Shown piece by piece: positions 1 through 8,271 of a stretch of 16,834 nucleotides of DNA; within the stretch, counting starts at the first letter, position 1, and the number at the start of each line of letters is the position of its first letter. The DNA comes from an uncultured Haloferula sp. Lineage in GTDB: Bacteria; Verrucomicrobiota; Verrucomicrobiae; Verrucomicrobiales; Akkermansiaceae. The stretch spans positions 1 through 16,834 of the forward strand of contig CAMPGU010000062.1 in the NCBI GenBank assembly GCA_946885645.1, given 5' to 3'. The position numbers were made by a program, and so were the translations under genes. Below the pieces are notes generated by a model. It was not told the DNA's origin. It saw only the letters and a list, made by a program, of their open reading frames with translations, and ran no database searches.

Positions 1-59
1 CCGATGACGACCGTCACGGCTGCGGCGGCGGCGACGACAATCCGGTCGCGCATTTTCAT
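1..59 (-). CDS. Start of a fifth operon gene, exported protein (partial, runs off the left edge)
   Basis: Only the first 19 codons are in the window. They read Met-Lys-Met-Arg-Asp-Arg followed by a run of Ile, Val and Ala, which is a typical positively charged n-region plus hydrophobic core of a signal peptide or membrane anchor. The ATG (57-59) overlaps the TGA stop of the giant gene (59-61) as TGATG, so the two are probably translationally coupled. Product and length cannot be told from here. A second in-frame ATG lies two codons downstream. The call rests on the overlap and the signal-like start, not on homology. Confidence 0.6.
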   Translation of the reverse strand, partial: MKMRDRIVVAAAAAVTVVI

Positions 60-3000
60 CAGTTGCCGGAATGCGAGTAAGTGCGGAGGAAAAGCTGGAT
101 GTCCGAGACGCTGCGGACGAAGCGGTCGAGGCCTTCGTCTTCGACGTTGAGCAGCGTGTAGGCGGGAATCACGAGTTTCCACTGGCTGTTCCAGACGCTG
201 CGGCCGACGAGCCGACTGCTGGTGAATTCGCCGGGAAGCGTGCTGTAGAAGAACGCCGGATCGCTGACCGGACGAAATGCCTGGTGCTTGCGGGTGATCC
301 AGAGTTTTTCGTTTAGTGTGCCTTGCGGCGTGAAGAACTGCGTGGCGGCGAAGTCATTTTGTCCCAGATCGAAAGGCAGCGGCACGGCCTGATCCCTCAC
401 CGCCCACGAGCGGACGACCGCCGTATCCCCCAGCGGCGAGGCGAGCATGCTATCGACCCCCGTGGGGATGAGATAAACATAAGGCGTGGCACTGAGCGCG
501 TTGGGGTCCGAGCTGGCGGGAGATCCTGCGCCCGGCGTCCCGGCCGAATAGGGATCCATGCCGACATACCCCTTCAGCACTACGCCGGCGGCGTGGAGTT
601 TGGTAGCGAAGCTCGAGGCCGTGTAGGCGTGGTCACCGGCGGCGAGCGGGCGGGCGAAAAAGTTTACGCCGTGGCCGATGGTGGTGCCGAAGGGAATCAC
701 GATACCAGGAACCGACGAACCGTCCGGCCGGCGGATATTGAGGCAGTTGGCGGCGACGTCCGGATCGTTGAGGACGTTGCTCATGATATGCTGCTCGAGG
801 ACCTGCCGCCAGGCCTTGTCATCCTCGGTGGAGGCGACGTCGGTGCGGACGCGGAAAAGCTCCTGTCGCAGCGAGAACAGCGTGCCGTTCTGGTCCGGGT
901 TGTTGATGCCTAGCCGGGATTCCACGGCAGACCAATCGCTCTGGAGACGGGCCAGCAACAGCGCGAGCCCGCCATCGCCGGTGGTGCCGGTGGTGGCGAC
1001 CGGGTGGCCGTTCTGGAAGTTGCCGAGCGAGCGGGTGGCGGTGATGTCATCGATGAGATCCCGGCCGGCGGCGGTGCCCAGCAGCCCGGTTTCGTAGTCG
1101 TAGCTCTGGACGGCAAGATAGGTGTATTGCGCCGCCAGATCGTAGAGGGCTTGGTATTGGGAAAGCTCCTCGTTGCGCAGCGTGCGGTAGGTCATGTCCC
1201 TGGTGCGGTAGCCCTGGATCACGGCGGCGGCACGCTGGCGGAAGATCTCGCGTTCCGAGAGAATCTGATTGGCCTTGGCCGTGAGGCGCGAAACCTGCTC
1301 GGCCGATCTCTGGAGTTCGGTCAGGCGGCGCGTCAGCTCGAAGCGCTGGGCGAGCACCTCGTCGAGCAAGCGCTCGAACTCCACGACGTGCTGTTTGTCC
1401 TCATTGTCCCAATCATACTGGGTGTAAAAGTCGTCGGCTTCCGCGGCGAGATTTTCGGCTTCCGCCTCCAGATAGGCGACGGTGTTTTCGAGCGCGAGCC
1501 CGGCGAGTCCCTGCGCATACGCGGCGGTGGCTCCGGAATAGACGGAGAGGCCGCGGGCGACGGAAGTGGCGTCGATCGAGAGCCCGGCGGAAGTCGGAAA
1601 CGCCTCGGCGGTGGCTTCGGAGATGGCGCTGATAAACCCGGCGCTGAGTTCCAGCAGCGCGGCGGAGTTGGTCAGGGTGGCCGATGCGGTCAGAGGCCCC
1701 GCGGCTTGATCCAGCTTCTCGGCGGCACCTTCGTTGGCGTCTTCATAGGCGGTGCGGAACTCGGTGAAGAGCTGGTAGTCGCGGTCGAACCGCCGCATCA
1801 GCGCATCGAGTGCCTCGGCCGCTTCCAGCGCGTTCACTTGGGCTTCGAAGACGTCCAGCAGCGCGTTCTGGACCGTGCCGGGGTGAGCGCGCGAGCCGTA
1901 GCCCGCCGGGGCGAACTGCGCCAGCCGGTGGGGGGCGATGGTGAACGTCCGGGCGGTGTACTGCAGCGGGTCGTTCAGCTTGTCGTAGGCGTTGTCGAGC
2001 GACCAGAGGGTGAACGGATTCATTTCCACCGGCTCGCGGAAGGTGGCGGTGACGGTGCTCTGCGTATCGACCAGATCGGACGGCTTGTTGATGAAGTAGT
2101 AGTGATAGAGATCCGGGCCGGCGTATCCTTGTTCGTAAAGTTTTCCCGGACCGACGTCGCCGGGATAGGGCGAGCCGAAAAGATCGAGGAGCTGGTATTC
2201 GTAGGCGCGCTCCTGGTCCTCGACGGCGTTGCTATAGTCGTCGAGCGAGTCGTTCTGGCTCCGGAGGTGGCGGTTCATGGCCGAGGCCTGGTCGAAGGCC
2301 GCCTTGGCGTTGAGGCAGGCCTGGAGGGCACGCTGGTAGATCTGCTCGAAATGCGACTCTCCCGCCTTGAGCGCGCTCGGAGAGATGTCGAAGGCGATGG
2401 CACCCTTGGCAAGACCGAGCGGATTGAGATGAGCGCACTGGGCGTCGAGCGTGGCTTGGATCGACTCGGCGCTGGCGACGATTTCGGCGAGTTCGGGAAC
2501 CGTGGTGCGGTCGATGATCTGGATGCCGGTGTGCTGTGGGTTGTCGTCCTTGTCCGGCAGCATGGCATTCGCCGCAACCCAGTGGAAATAGGCACCCTGT
2601 CCGGCGCGGGAGGCCCACTCGTCGGGGCCCCAATTCCGGGTGAGGCCGGTGCCGGGATTGATTTTCCCATCGCGCTGATGCGCCCAGCCGGCCGACGGAT
2701 CGTCGCGGTAGGTGGCGCGGGCGGTGAGGTCGAGGATCCGGGCTCCGGTGCGCGCGACGTTGGCGGCGGCGGCGGCGAATTTGCGTTCGTCCTGGTAGTC
2801 GATCTGCACGGTTTGCCCCAGGACGGTCACCGCCTCGCTGCGAGGCGTCCAGGTGAAGTGCGGCGATGTCAGCAGCTTGTAGTAGCCGCCGAGCGCGGTG
2901 AGGTAGTGGCCGTAGGCGTCGCCATGACCCTGCGGGAACATGTGCTGGGCATCGGCGGCATCGAGCGTGCCATCGGCGGTGGCGGCCCCGGCCTTCTCCT

Positions 3001-6000
3001 TGATGTCATAATTGACGGCATAGATGGATTCGCCCGAGTCGATGCCATTGATGTAGTTCCAGTAGAGCCGGTTGTAGGCCGGAGCAGCGGTGCTGCCCGG
3101 GGAGAGGAAGTCGTCGCGACCGCGCAGCAGCGCCAGTTCCTCCTCGATGAGCGAGGGCACCTGGCCTTCAAAGGAAAAGCGCGAGGTGTTGACCTCGGAC
3201 GAGCCGAGTTCGCTGTCGATGGCGATCGTCGGGTTGTCGGCATCGTCGGCGGCTTCGTTGCCCAGAATGATGTAAAGGTCGTTGAGGTAACCGGCGGCGA
3301 GCAGGAGCGTGTCGTTGGTTCCGGGGTCGTCGTAGCCAGCGTCGATCGAGAGCTTCTTGGCGCGGTTGAGGAGGGTTTCGTAGATCTCGATCAGCCCGAA
3401 TTGCTCGATGTTCTCAAGATTCAGCGCCACATCACCCTCCCAGCGGGTGCCGGCCTGGGTCAGCACGGAGATGTCGGTGGAGACCGGGTTGTTGAAAAGA
3501 TCGTCGGTCCGTTGGTTGAAAGGATTGATGCCGTCGAGCGCGCGCTTGATCCAGCTTTCGACAAGCCGCGGCGTCATCCACCGGCTCCAACCATTGCCTG
3601 CGGCATTGGCGGTGCCATCCTTCGGCCGGTAGCGCATCGTGAAGTAGTTGTCGCTGAAGACGAGGAGCGGGTTGCCAAGGGGGGAATCGGCGGAACCGCC
3701 GACCACGACCGCGTTGGAAAGGCTGCCGTTCGGTTTGATCCACGGCGAGCCATCGACATCGACACGGTCGGTTTCGGACGAGGCGTCGAGCCGGAAGTCG
3801 ATCGAAGACACTGCGCCGGGATCGGCGGAGCTGTAGAGCGCCACCTCGATGCGGTTGTCCCCGGTGACGAAATACGAGGGCGAAACCCGATATTGATAAG
3901 TCAGGGCACCCGGCGAGAGCCCGGTGCGGGCGTCGGTGGAAGCCAGGTTGGCGGGCGGTGCGATGCCGGCCGGCAGGCGCGATGCGAGCGCCGCGGTGCC
4001 GTTGACATATAGGACGAATCCATCGCGGGTGCCCAGGGTGGCGCTGAAGACGAAGCTCGCGGGAACCGGACCCTCGAGGAAAAGTCCGCTGACGGACTTG
4101 GCCACGGTACCCGGGAGGCCGGACGCCGGATCGTGACCGACGTCGTTGATGACGAACGTACGCGGGAATTCGTACTCGGCAGGCGGGTAAGAGGCCGGCA
4201 GGGGTGCGGAAGGATTCGCGGCCAGGAACCATTGTCGGGCACCGGGTCCGCCGAGGACGGTCACCATGGAATACGAATAGACCGGCGGCTGGACGCCATC
4301 CTGTGGCGGGGCGTAGCGCCACTCGAACTCGTAATCTTCCGGATGCGCGGCGAAGTCGCCGCTATGCCGGAGGCTGGTTTGTTCGTCGAGGGGATTGGAC
4401 GGGCTGAGGGATTTCAGGTCGCCGGTGTAGAGTTGCGGTGCGACCCGGATGATGGAAACCCCGACAGGCTCGCCCTCGGGAGTGAAGGCGCGTCCATTGC
4501 CGAACAGAAGCGAAACGAACCCGGAATCCGCTCCGGTGGCGGTGAGGGCGTAGCTGTCCACGGCGGTATCGGATTCTCCGATCACCGCGAGCTCGGTGGC
4601 ACCGACGGTGACCGTGCGGGATGCGTCCGCGACGTAAGTGCCGGCTTTGGCGGGATCTTCTACAAACGTTTCGATCTTGGTCGAAAGCCGGTCCACGGCG
4701 TTGTACCAAGCCTGCGCGTCGTTATCGGTCGCGCTGACGAGGCTCTTGAGCGAGGCGACATCCTCCGGGCTCAAGGTATTGAGGAGAAGATAATCTTCGC
4801 CCGCGATTTCATCGATAAACTCGCCGGTCAGGACGAGGCCGCCGAGTGTGCCTAAGTTGGGATCGAAGTAGAAGCGCTGCTGGAGATGCGGCGGGAGCAG
4901 TTGGAAATACGTCCGCCCGGCGCTGTCGGTGGTGGCAATCGATGACGGCAGGGCGACGAGGCCGACGTGGGCGTCGTCGAGGAGCACGGATTTCGCCCGG
5001 GTGGGGTCGTGTAAGGTGGCACTGATGGCATCCGGCCCGGTTCGGGCGATCGACTGCTGATAGAGGACGTGGGCGCTGGTCTGGCCGCGTACGGCGGGTA
5101 GGCCGTGGTTTGGAAGCGTGAGGGTTTCGCCGATGCTCATGGAAGGTGCATCGTCCGGCCAGGCGGGGCGGTAGGCGACGGTGATCGGCGTGCCGCCGAC
5201 CGGATCACCTGCAAAGCTTCCATCCACATTCACGGGACGAAGATAAGGCAATACGGTCCCTTCCGCCGGTTGCGAGGCGAGGCCGGGGACATGGAATCCG
5301 GCGCGCATGGTGTAATACCAGTGCATGCCCAGCGCCGGGATAGCGGCGGAGGCGCGGACCCAGTCGATCTCGAATGCCGTTCCTCCGCCGGACGTGGGAT
5401 CGAGGCGGAGGGAGGTGATGGTTTTCCCCATCCAATGCTCGGAAGCGGATACAGCAAACGTGAGAGTCTGCCAGTCGCCGGCACCGGTATACTGCGCGGT
5501 GAGGCCGCGGCCGGCGCCAAAGCCGCCGTCTTCATTGCTCCAGAAGAGCTGTGCCGGGCCGCTGTCCGTGGCTTTCATGCGGATCTGCAGGGAAGGCACG
5601 GCGTCGCCGGGGAAGTGAGGAAGTCCGCTGGTGACAATCATCGCGTCGCCGGCTCCCGTGCCGCGATAGACACCGCCGGCGACCTCGGCTCCGTCGATGT
5701 GATTCGCGTGCGACCAGAACCCCGGGCTGGAGCCATTGAACTCGGAATTGGCGAGCGGCGCGCCGGTTGGCAGGCCGGAGGTATCTTCCCGATGAGGCCC
5801 GCGGTAGATCCAGTCGTAGCCCTTGCGGTCCTTGAAGGTGAACCCGGTGTAGTGCGACGGCGCACCGCCGGCGGGCGGGGGCTCCGGCGCAAAGACATCG
5901 GGATCGGGCTGGACCTCGGCGTTGCGGCTGAGCCCGGTGGCTGGATCAACCGGCAAGGGCAGCAGCGGCAAGGGCATGGGGCCGTTGAGGATGGTGCCCG

Positions 6001-8260
6001 CGGTGACGGCATAGTCGAAGCGGTGGGTTTCATCCTCACGCACGACCTCCCACACGGACATCGCCGGGCGGTTGTCGGCGGGATCGATATATTGGAGAAG
6101 GACGCGCGGCCGGGAAGTGAAGCCGGCCGCCGCCACAACGTTGAGGTCGTCGCGCATGGCGTAGGCACGACCGCCCAAAAGCAGGGCGTGCTCTTCGTTG
6201 GGATTCCAGCCGGGCTTGGACGAATCATTCTGGACGTAGATGAAGCCTGAGTTTTCCGCGGGAGATAGATCCCCGGACCCCGAGTTGGAGGCGAGAACGA
6301 TGGCGGGATCATCGTCGCGATAGGTCACCTCGTAGCGGCCGACTTTCGCGGGGGTGTAGAAATCGGAGAACTCGGCAGAGGGCGATGCGACCTTTTTGAA
6401 CCACCAGACGGTGAGCGCGTTGGCGTCGCCCGGCAGGGCATTGACGGGAATGATCGCACCCGTTTGCGCGGCGGCGACGCCCGTAGCGAACGGGTTCTTG
6501 TAGGCGCTGGGGGAGTACGCCCTGCCGCCGGCAATGTAGCCCGCGAGCGTGTAATGATCCGAAGGCGGATCGATGCGGCGGCCGACGTAGGCCGTGCCCG
6601 TCAGCGCCGGGCCGCCATCGCTTTCGAGAAACCCGTCGCGGTCCTGGGCCTGGGTCATGAGACGGACGTACCAGACCCCGCCGTTGTCTCCGGTGAATTT
6701 GAGCAGCGTGCGGTTGAGCTGATCGCCGCCGAGGCCGACGAGCAGGCGCTGGGTGACCGCATCGATGCCGGCCTCGTCCTGCTCGGGATCGTCCTGATAG
6801 ATGAGGGAAGGAATCTTTCCGTCCTCGAATTTCAGACCGGTGCCGTTGTCCGCGGAACTACCCTCGCCGCCGACCGTGTAGTGGGCGAAGGCCGAGACGT
6901 CATCCGGCCAAACCTGGATGTACTTGTGCAGATGTTTCGGCCAGTCGAGCAACAGGCCGGCGGGGTCGCCGGAAGCCGGGCGGATGGCCGCGTCGAGCGA
7001 TTCGAGCCAATAGAAGACGACCCGGTCCTCGAGGGTGTTCTCGCGCTCGGCATAGTAGCCGAGTGAGCCATCGGCGCGCGGTATGCTGCCGTAATAACCC
7101 GCGGAGCCGGAGGAGCCGCTGTTGTCCACCGGGAGCGCGATGAGCTTGCGGTCATCGATCGCCGGGCGGATTTCCTCCCCGAGATGGACGGTCAGCGTGC
7201 TGGGCTCCGCGGCCTGAGCGACTTCGACGATGTCTGCGCCGAGAAACTCGTGGGTCCCGTCATCCCGCAGCGCGCCGAGATATTCGATGAGGATGCGGCC
7301 GGAAACGTTGTAGGCGTGGAGTTCTCCCACGCCGTTGTTCTTCTCATACCAGACCGTGCGGAGCTCCGCGGCGGGTTGAGCGCCCGGATCGGCCGGCGGC
7401 GAGGATCCCGGGACCGTGTATTCCTCGGCGACGGTCGCGGGGAAGACGTTGCTGTAGACGGGATTGACCGTGACAATACGCCCCCCGGGGACGGTCACGC
7501 GCGGGCCGTTGAAACTTTTCTCCGTCCAGTAAAGCGTGCGGACCGGGCTTGTGGTGGCGGAGGAAACGGAGAATGTTTCCTGCACCAGGACATAGTTGCC
7601 CGAAGCATCCGGCAAACGCGACCGCCACCAGAGTTGGACCCGTCCGGGCTGGCAGGCGAAGGTCGCCTTGGCGTGGGGGCTGTAGTAGAAGGTTTCGTAA
7701 ACTCCCGGTGCGAGCGCGGGAACGATCACGCCGCCGGTATTGGCGATGGCCATGCCGGTGGCATCCCGGAGCGGCTGGCCGGAGGGATTCGTGACGATTT
7801 CCCCGGCCCGGATCGGCTCGGCCCGCCAGAAAGCGGCATCGGTCGCGACGGTGCCGCCCGAAGTGGAAACATATCGCGAGGGCGGGGCCATGCGGTCGCC
7901 GAGGAAATAGCGCGGCACGCCGGAGGCGAAGCTAGTGCCGATGCTGGCACGCTCGAGCACGACAGCTCCGGAGGATGGGTAGCGGGATGCGTGCTGCGAA
8001 TCCGCGGAGATGGGGCCGGCGCTGCCGGAGGTTTCCACCACGTTGGAGAACTGCGGGGTGATGGCCGGCTCTCCGGAGGGTTCGCCGCCCGGCCCGACCG
8101 GGATACCGCCGGGACGTTCGCTGAGATCATTGAAGACGCCGCCCTTGACCTCGAACTGGGCGTAAAGGCTACCGCTGAGAACGACGGCGAGTCCAGCAAG
8201 ACATGTCAGCCAGAGGCAGCGGCGAAAGGCGCGGTTTATGGCGGAATGAGGCTGATCCAT
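59..8260 (-). CDS. Giant secreted protein of unknown function (2733 aa)
   Basis: I do not recognise a named family. The reading frame is open for 147 codons further upstream, but that part lies inside the tail-collar gene. The ATG at 8258-8260 is chosen because it begins a clear signal peptide: Arg-rich n-region, hydrophobic core at about residues 16-32, likely cleavage after SLYA at residue 34. There is no strong Shine-Dalgarno sequence; the start is 11 nt after the previous stop. Visible parts: beta-rich, Trp/Tyr-rich modules at about 40-780 that seem to occur twice; a jelly-roll or carbohydrate-binding-like stretch at about 838-965, ending FEIDWVRAS; a beta domain at about 1384-1500 with FVLYVNG and GDNRIEVALY; an EF-hand/dockerin-like DGTLDAADA followed by FPQGHGDAYGHYLTAL at about 1761-1788; long alpha-helical, probably coiled-coil regions at about 1968-2030 and 2130-2390; then a beta-like tail. 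No C-terminal sorting tag or transmembrane anchor is evident. It is one uninterrupted frame, so it is not a pseudogene. The expected location is the periplasm, cell surface or outside the cell. A structural, adhesive or toxin-like role is possible but unproven. Confidence 0.88.
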   Translation of the reverse strand: MDQPHSAINRAFRRCLWLTCLAGLAVVLSGSLYAQFEVKGGVFNDLSERPGGIPVGPGGEPSGEPAITPQFSNVVETSGSAGPISADSQHASRYPSSGAVVLERASIGTSFASGVPRYFLGDRMAPPSRYVSTSGGTVATDAAFWRAEPIRAGEIVTNPSGQPLRDATGMAIANTGGVIVPALAPGVYETFYYSPHAKATFACQPGRVQLWWRSRLPDASGNYVLVQETFSVSSATTSPVRTLYWTEKSFNGPRVTVPGGRIVTVNPVYSNVFPATVAEEYTVPGSSPPADPGAQPAAELRTVWYEKNNGVGELHAYNVSGRILIEYLGALRDDGTHEFLGADIVEVAQAAEPSTLTVHLGEEIRPAIDDRKLIALPVDNSGSSGSAGYYGSIPRADGSLGYYAERENTLEDRVVFYWLESLDAAIRPASGDPAGLLLDWPKHLHKYIQVWPDDVSAFAHYTVGGEGSSADNGTGLKFEDGKIPSLIYQDDPEQDEAGIDAVTQRLLVGLGGDQLNRTLLKFTGDNGGVWYVRLMTQAQDRDGFLESDGGPALTGTAYVGRRIDPPSDHYTLAGYIAGGRAYSPSAYKNPFATGVAAAQTGAIIPVNALPGDANALTVWWFKKVASPSAEFSDFYTPAKVGRYEVTYRDDDPAIVLASNSGSGDLSPAENSGFIYVQNDSSKPGWNPNEEHALLLGGRAYAMRDDLNVVAAAGFTSRPRVLLQYIDPADNRPAMSVWEVVREDETHRFDYAVTAGTILNGPMPLPLLPLPVDPATGLSRNAEVQPDPDVFAPEPPPAGGAPSHYTGFTFKDRKGYDWIYRGPHREDTSGLPTGAPLANSEFNGSSPGFWSHANHIDGAEVAGGVYRGTGAGDAMIVTSGLPHFPGDAVPSLQIRMKATDSGPAQLFWSNEDGGFGAGRGLTAQYTGAGDWQTLTFAVSASEHWMGKTITSLRLDPTSGGGTAFEIDWVRASAAIPALGMHWYYTMRAGFHVPGLASQPAEGTVLPYLRPVNVDGSFAGDPVGGTPITVAYRPAWPDDAPSMSIGETLTLPNHGLPAVRGQTSAHVLYQQSIARTGPDAISATLHDPTRAKSVLLDDAHVGLVALPSSIATTDSAGRTYFQLLPPHLQQRFYFDPNLGTLGGLVLTGEFIDEIAGEDYLLLNTLSPEDVASLKSLVSATDNDAQAWYNAVDRLSTKIETFVEDPAKAGTYVADASRTVTVGATELAVIGESDTAVDSYALTATGADSGFVSLLFGNGRAFTPEGEPVGVSIIRVAPQLYTGDLKSLSPSNPLDEQTSLRHSGDFAAHPEDYEFEWRYAPPQDGVQPPVYSYSMVTVLGGPGARQWFLAANPSAPLPASYPPAEYEFPRTFVINDVGHDPASGLPGTVAKSVSGLFLEGPVPASFVFSATLGTRDGFVLYVNGTAALASRLPAGIAPPANLASTDARTGLSPGALTYQYRVSPSYFVTGDNRIEVALYSSADPGAVSSIDFRLDASSETDRVDVDGSPWIKPNGSLSNAVVVGGSADSPLGNPLLVFSDNYFTMRYRPKDGTANAAGNGWSRWMTPRLVESWIKRALDGINPFNQRTDDLFNNPVSTDISVLTQAGTRWEGDVALNLENIEQFGLIEIYETLLNRAKKLSIDAGYDDPGTNDTLLLAAGYLNDLYIILGNEAADDADNPTIAIDSELGSSEVNTSRFSFEGQVPSLIEEELALLRGRDDFLSPGSTAAPAYNRLYWNYINGIDSGESIYAVNYDIKEKAGAATADGTLDAADAQHMFPQGHGDAYGHYLTALGGYYKLLTSPHFTWTPRSEAVTVLGQTVQIDYQDERKFAAAAANVARTGARILDLTARATYRDDPSAGWAHQRDGKINPGTGLTRNWGPDEWASRAGQGAYFHWVAANAMLPDKDDNPQHTGIQIIDRTTVPELAEIVASAESIQATLDAQCAHLNPLGLAKGAIAFDISPSALKAGESHFEQIYQRALQACLNAKAAFDQASAMNRHLRSQNDSLDDYSNAVEDQERAYEYQLLDLFGSPYPGDVGPGKLYEQGYAGPDLYHYYFINKPSDLVDTQSTVTATFREPVEMNPFTLWSLDNAYDKLNDPLQYTARTFTIAPHRLAQFAPAGYGSRAHPGTVQNALLDVFEAQVNALEAAEALDALMRRFDRDYQLFTEFRTAYEDANEGAAEKLDQAAGPLTASATLTNSAALLELSAGFISAISEATAEAFPTSAGLSIDATSVARGLSVYSGATAAYAQGLAGLALENTVAYLEAEAENLAAEADDFYTQYDWDNEDKQHVVEFERLLDEVLAQRFELTRRLTELQRSAEQVSRLTAKANQILSEREIFRQRAAAVIQGYRTRDMTYRTLRNEELSQYQALYDLAAQYTYLAVQSYDYETGLLGTAAGRDLIDDITATRSLGNFQNGHPVATTGTTGDGGLALLLARLQSDWSAVESRLGINNPDQNGTLFSLRQELFRVRTDVASTEDDKAWRQVLEQHIMSNVLNDPDVAANCLNIRRPDGSSVPGIVIPFGTTIGHGVNFFARPLAAGDHAYTASSFATKLHAAGVVLKGYVGMDPYSAGTPGAGSPASSDPNALSATPYVYLIPTGVDSMLASPLGDTAVVRSWAVRDQAVPLPFDLGQNDFAATQFFTPQGTLNEKLWITRKHQAFRPVSDPAFFYSTLPGEFTSSRLVGRSVWNSQWKLVIPAYTLLNVEDEGLDRFVRSVSDIQLFLRTYSHSGN

Positions 8261-8271
8261 GACCGGCGGGC

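Noticed and set aside
1004..4012. Plus-strand open frame of 1002 codons antisense to the giant gene
   Set aside because: Its translation is Gly/Arg/Val-rich and low in structure, it has no signal or domain, and it mirrors the coding bias of the giant gene. Long antisense frames like this are expected in GC-rich DNA. The same applies to 5105-6250, 7184-8290, 8371-9609 and 10374-11324.
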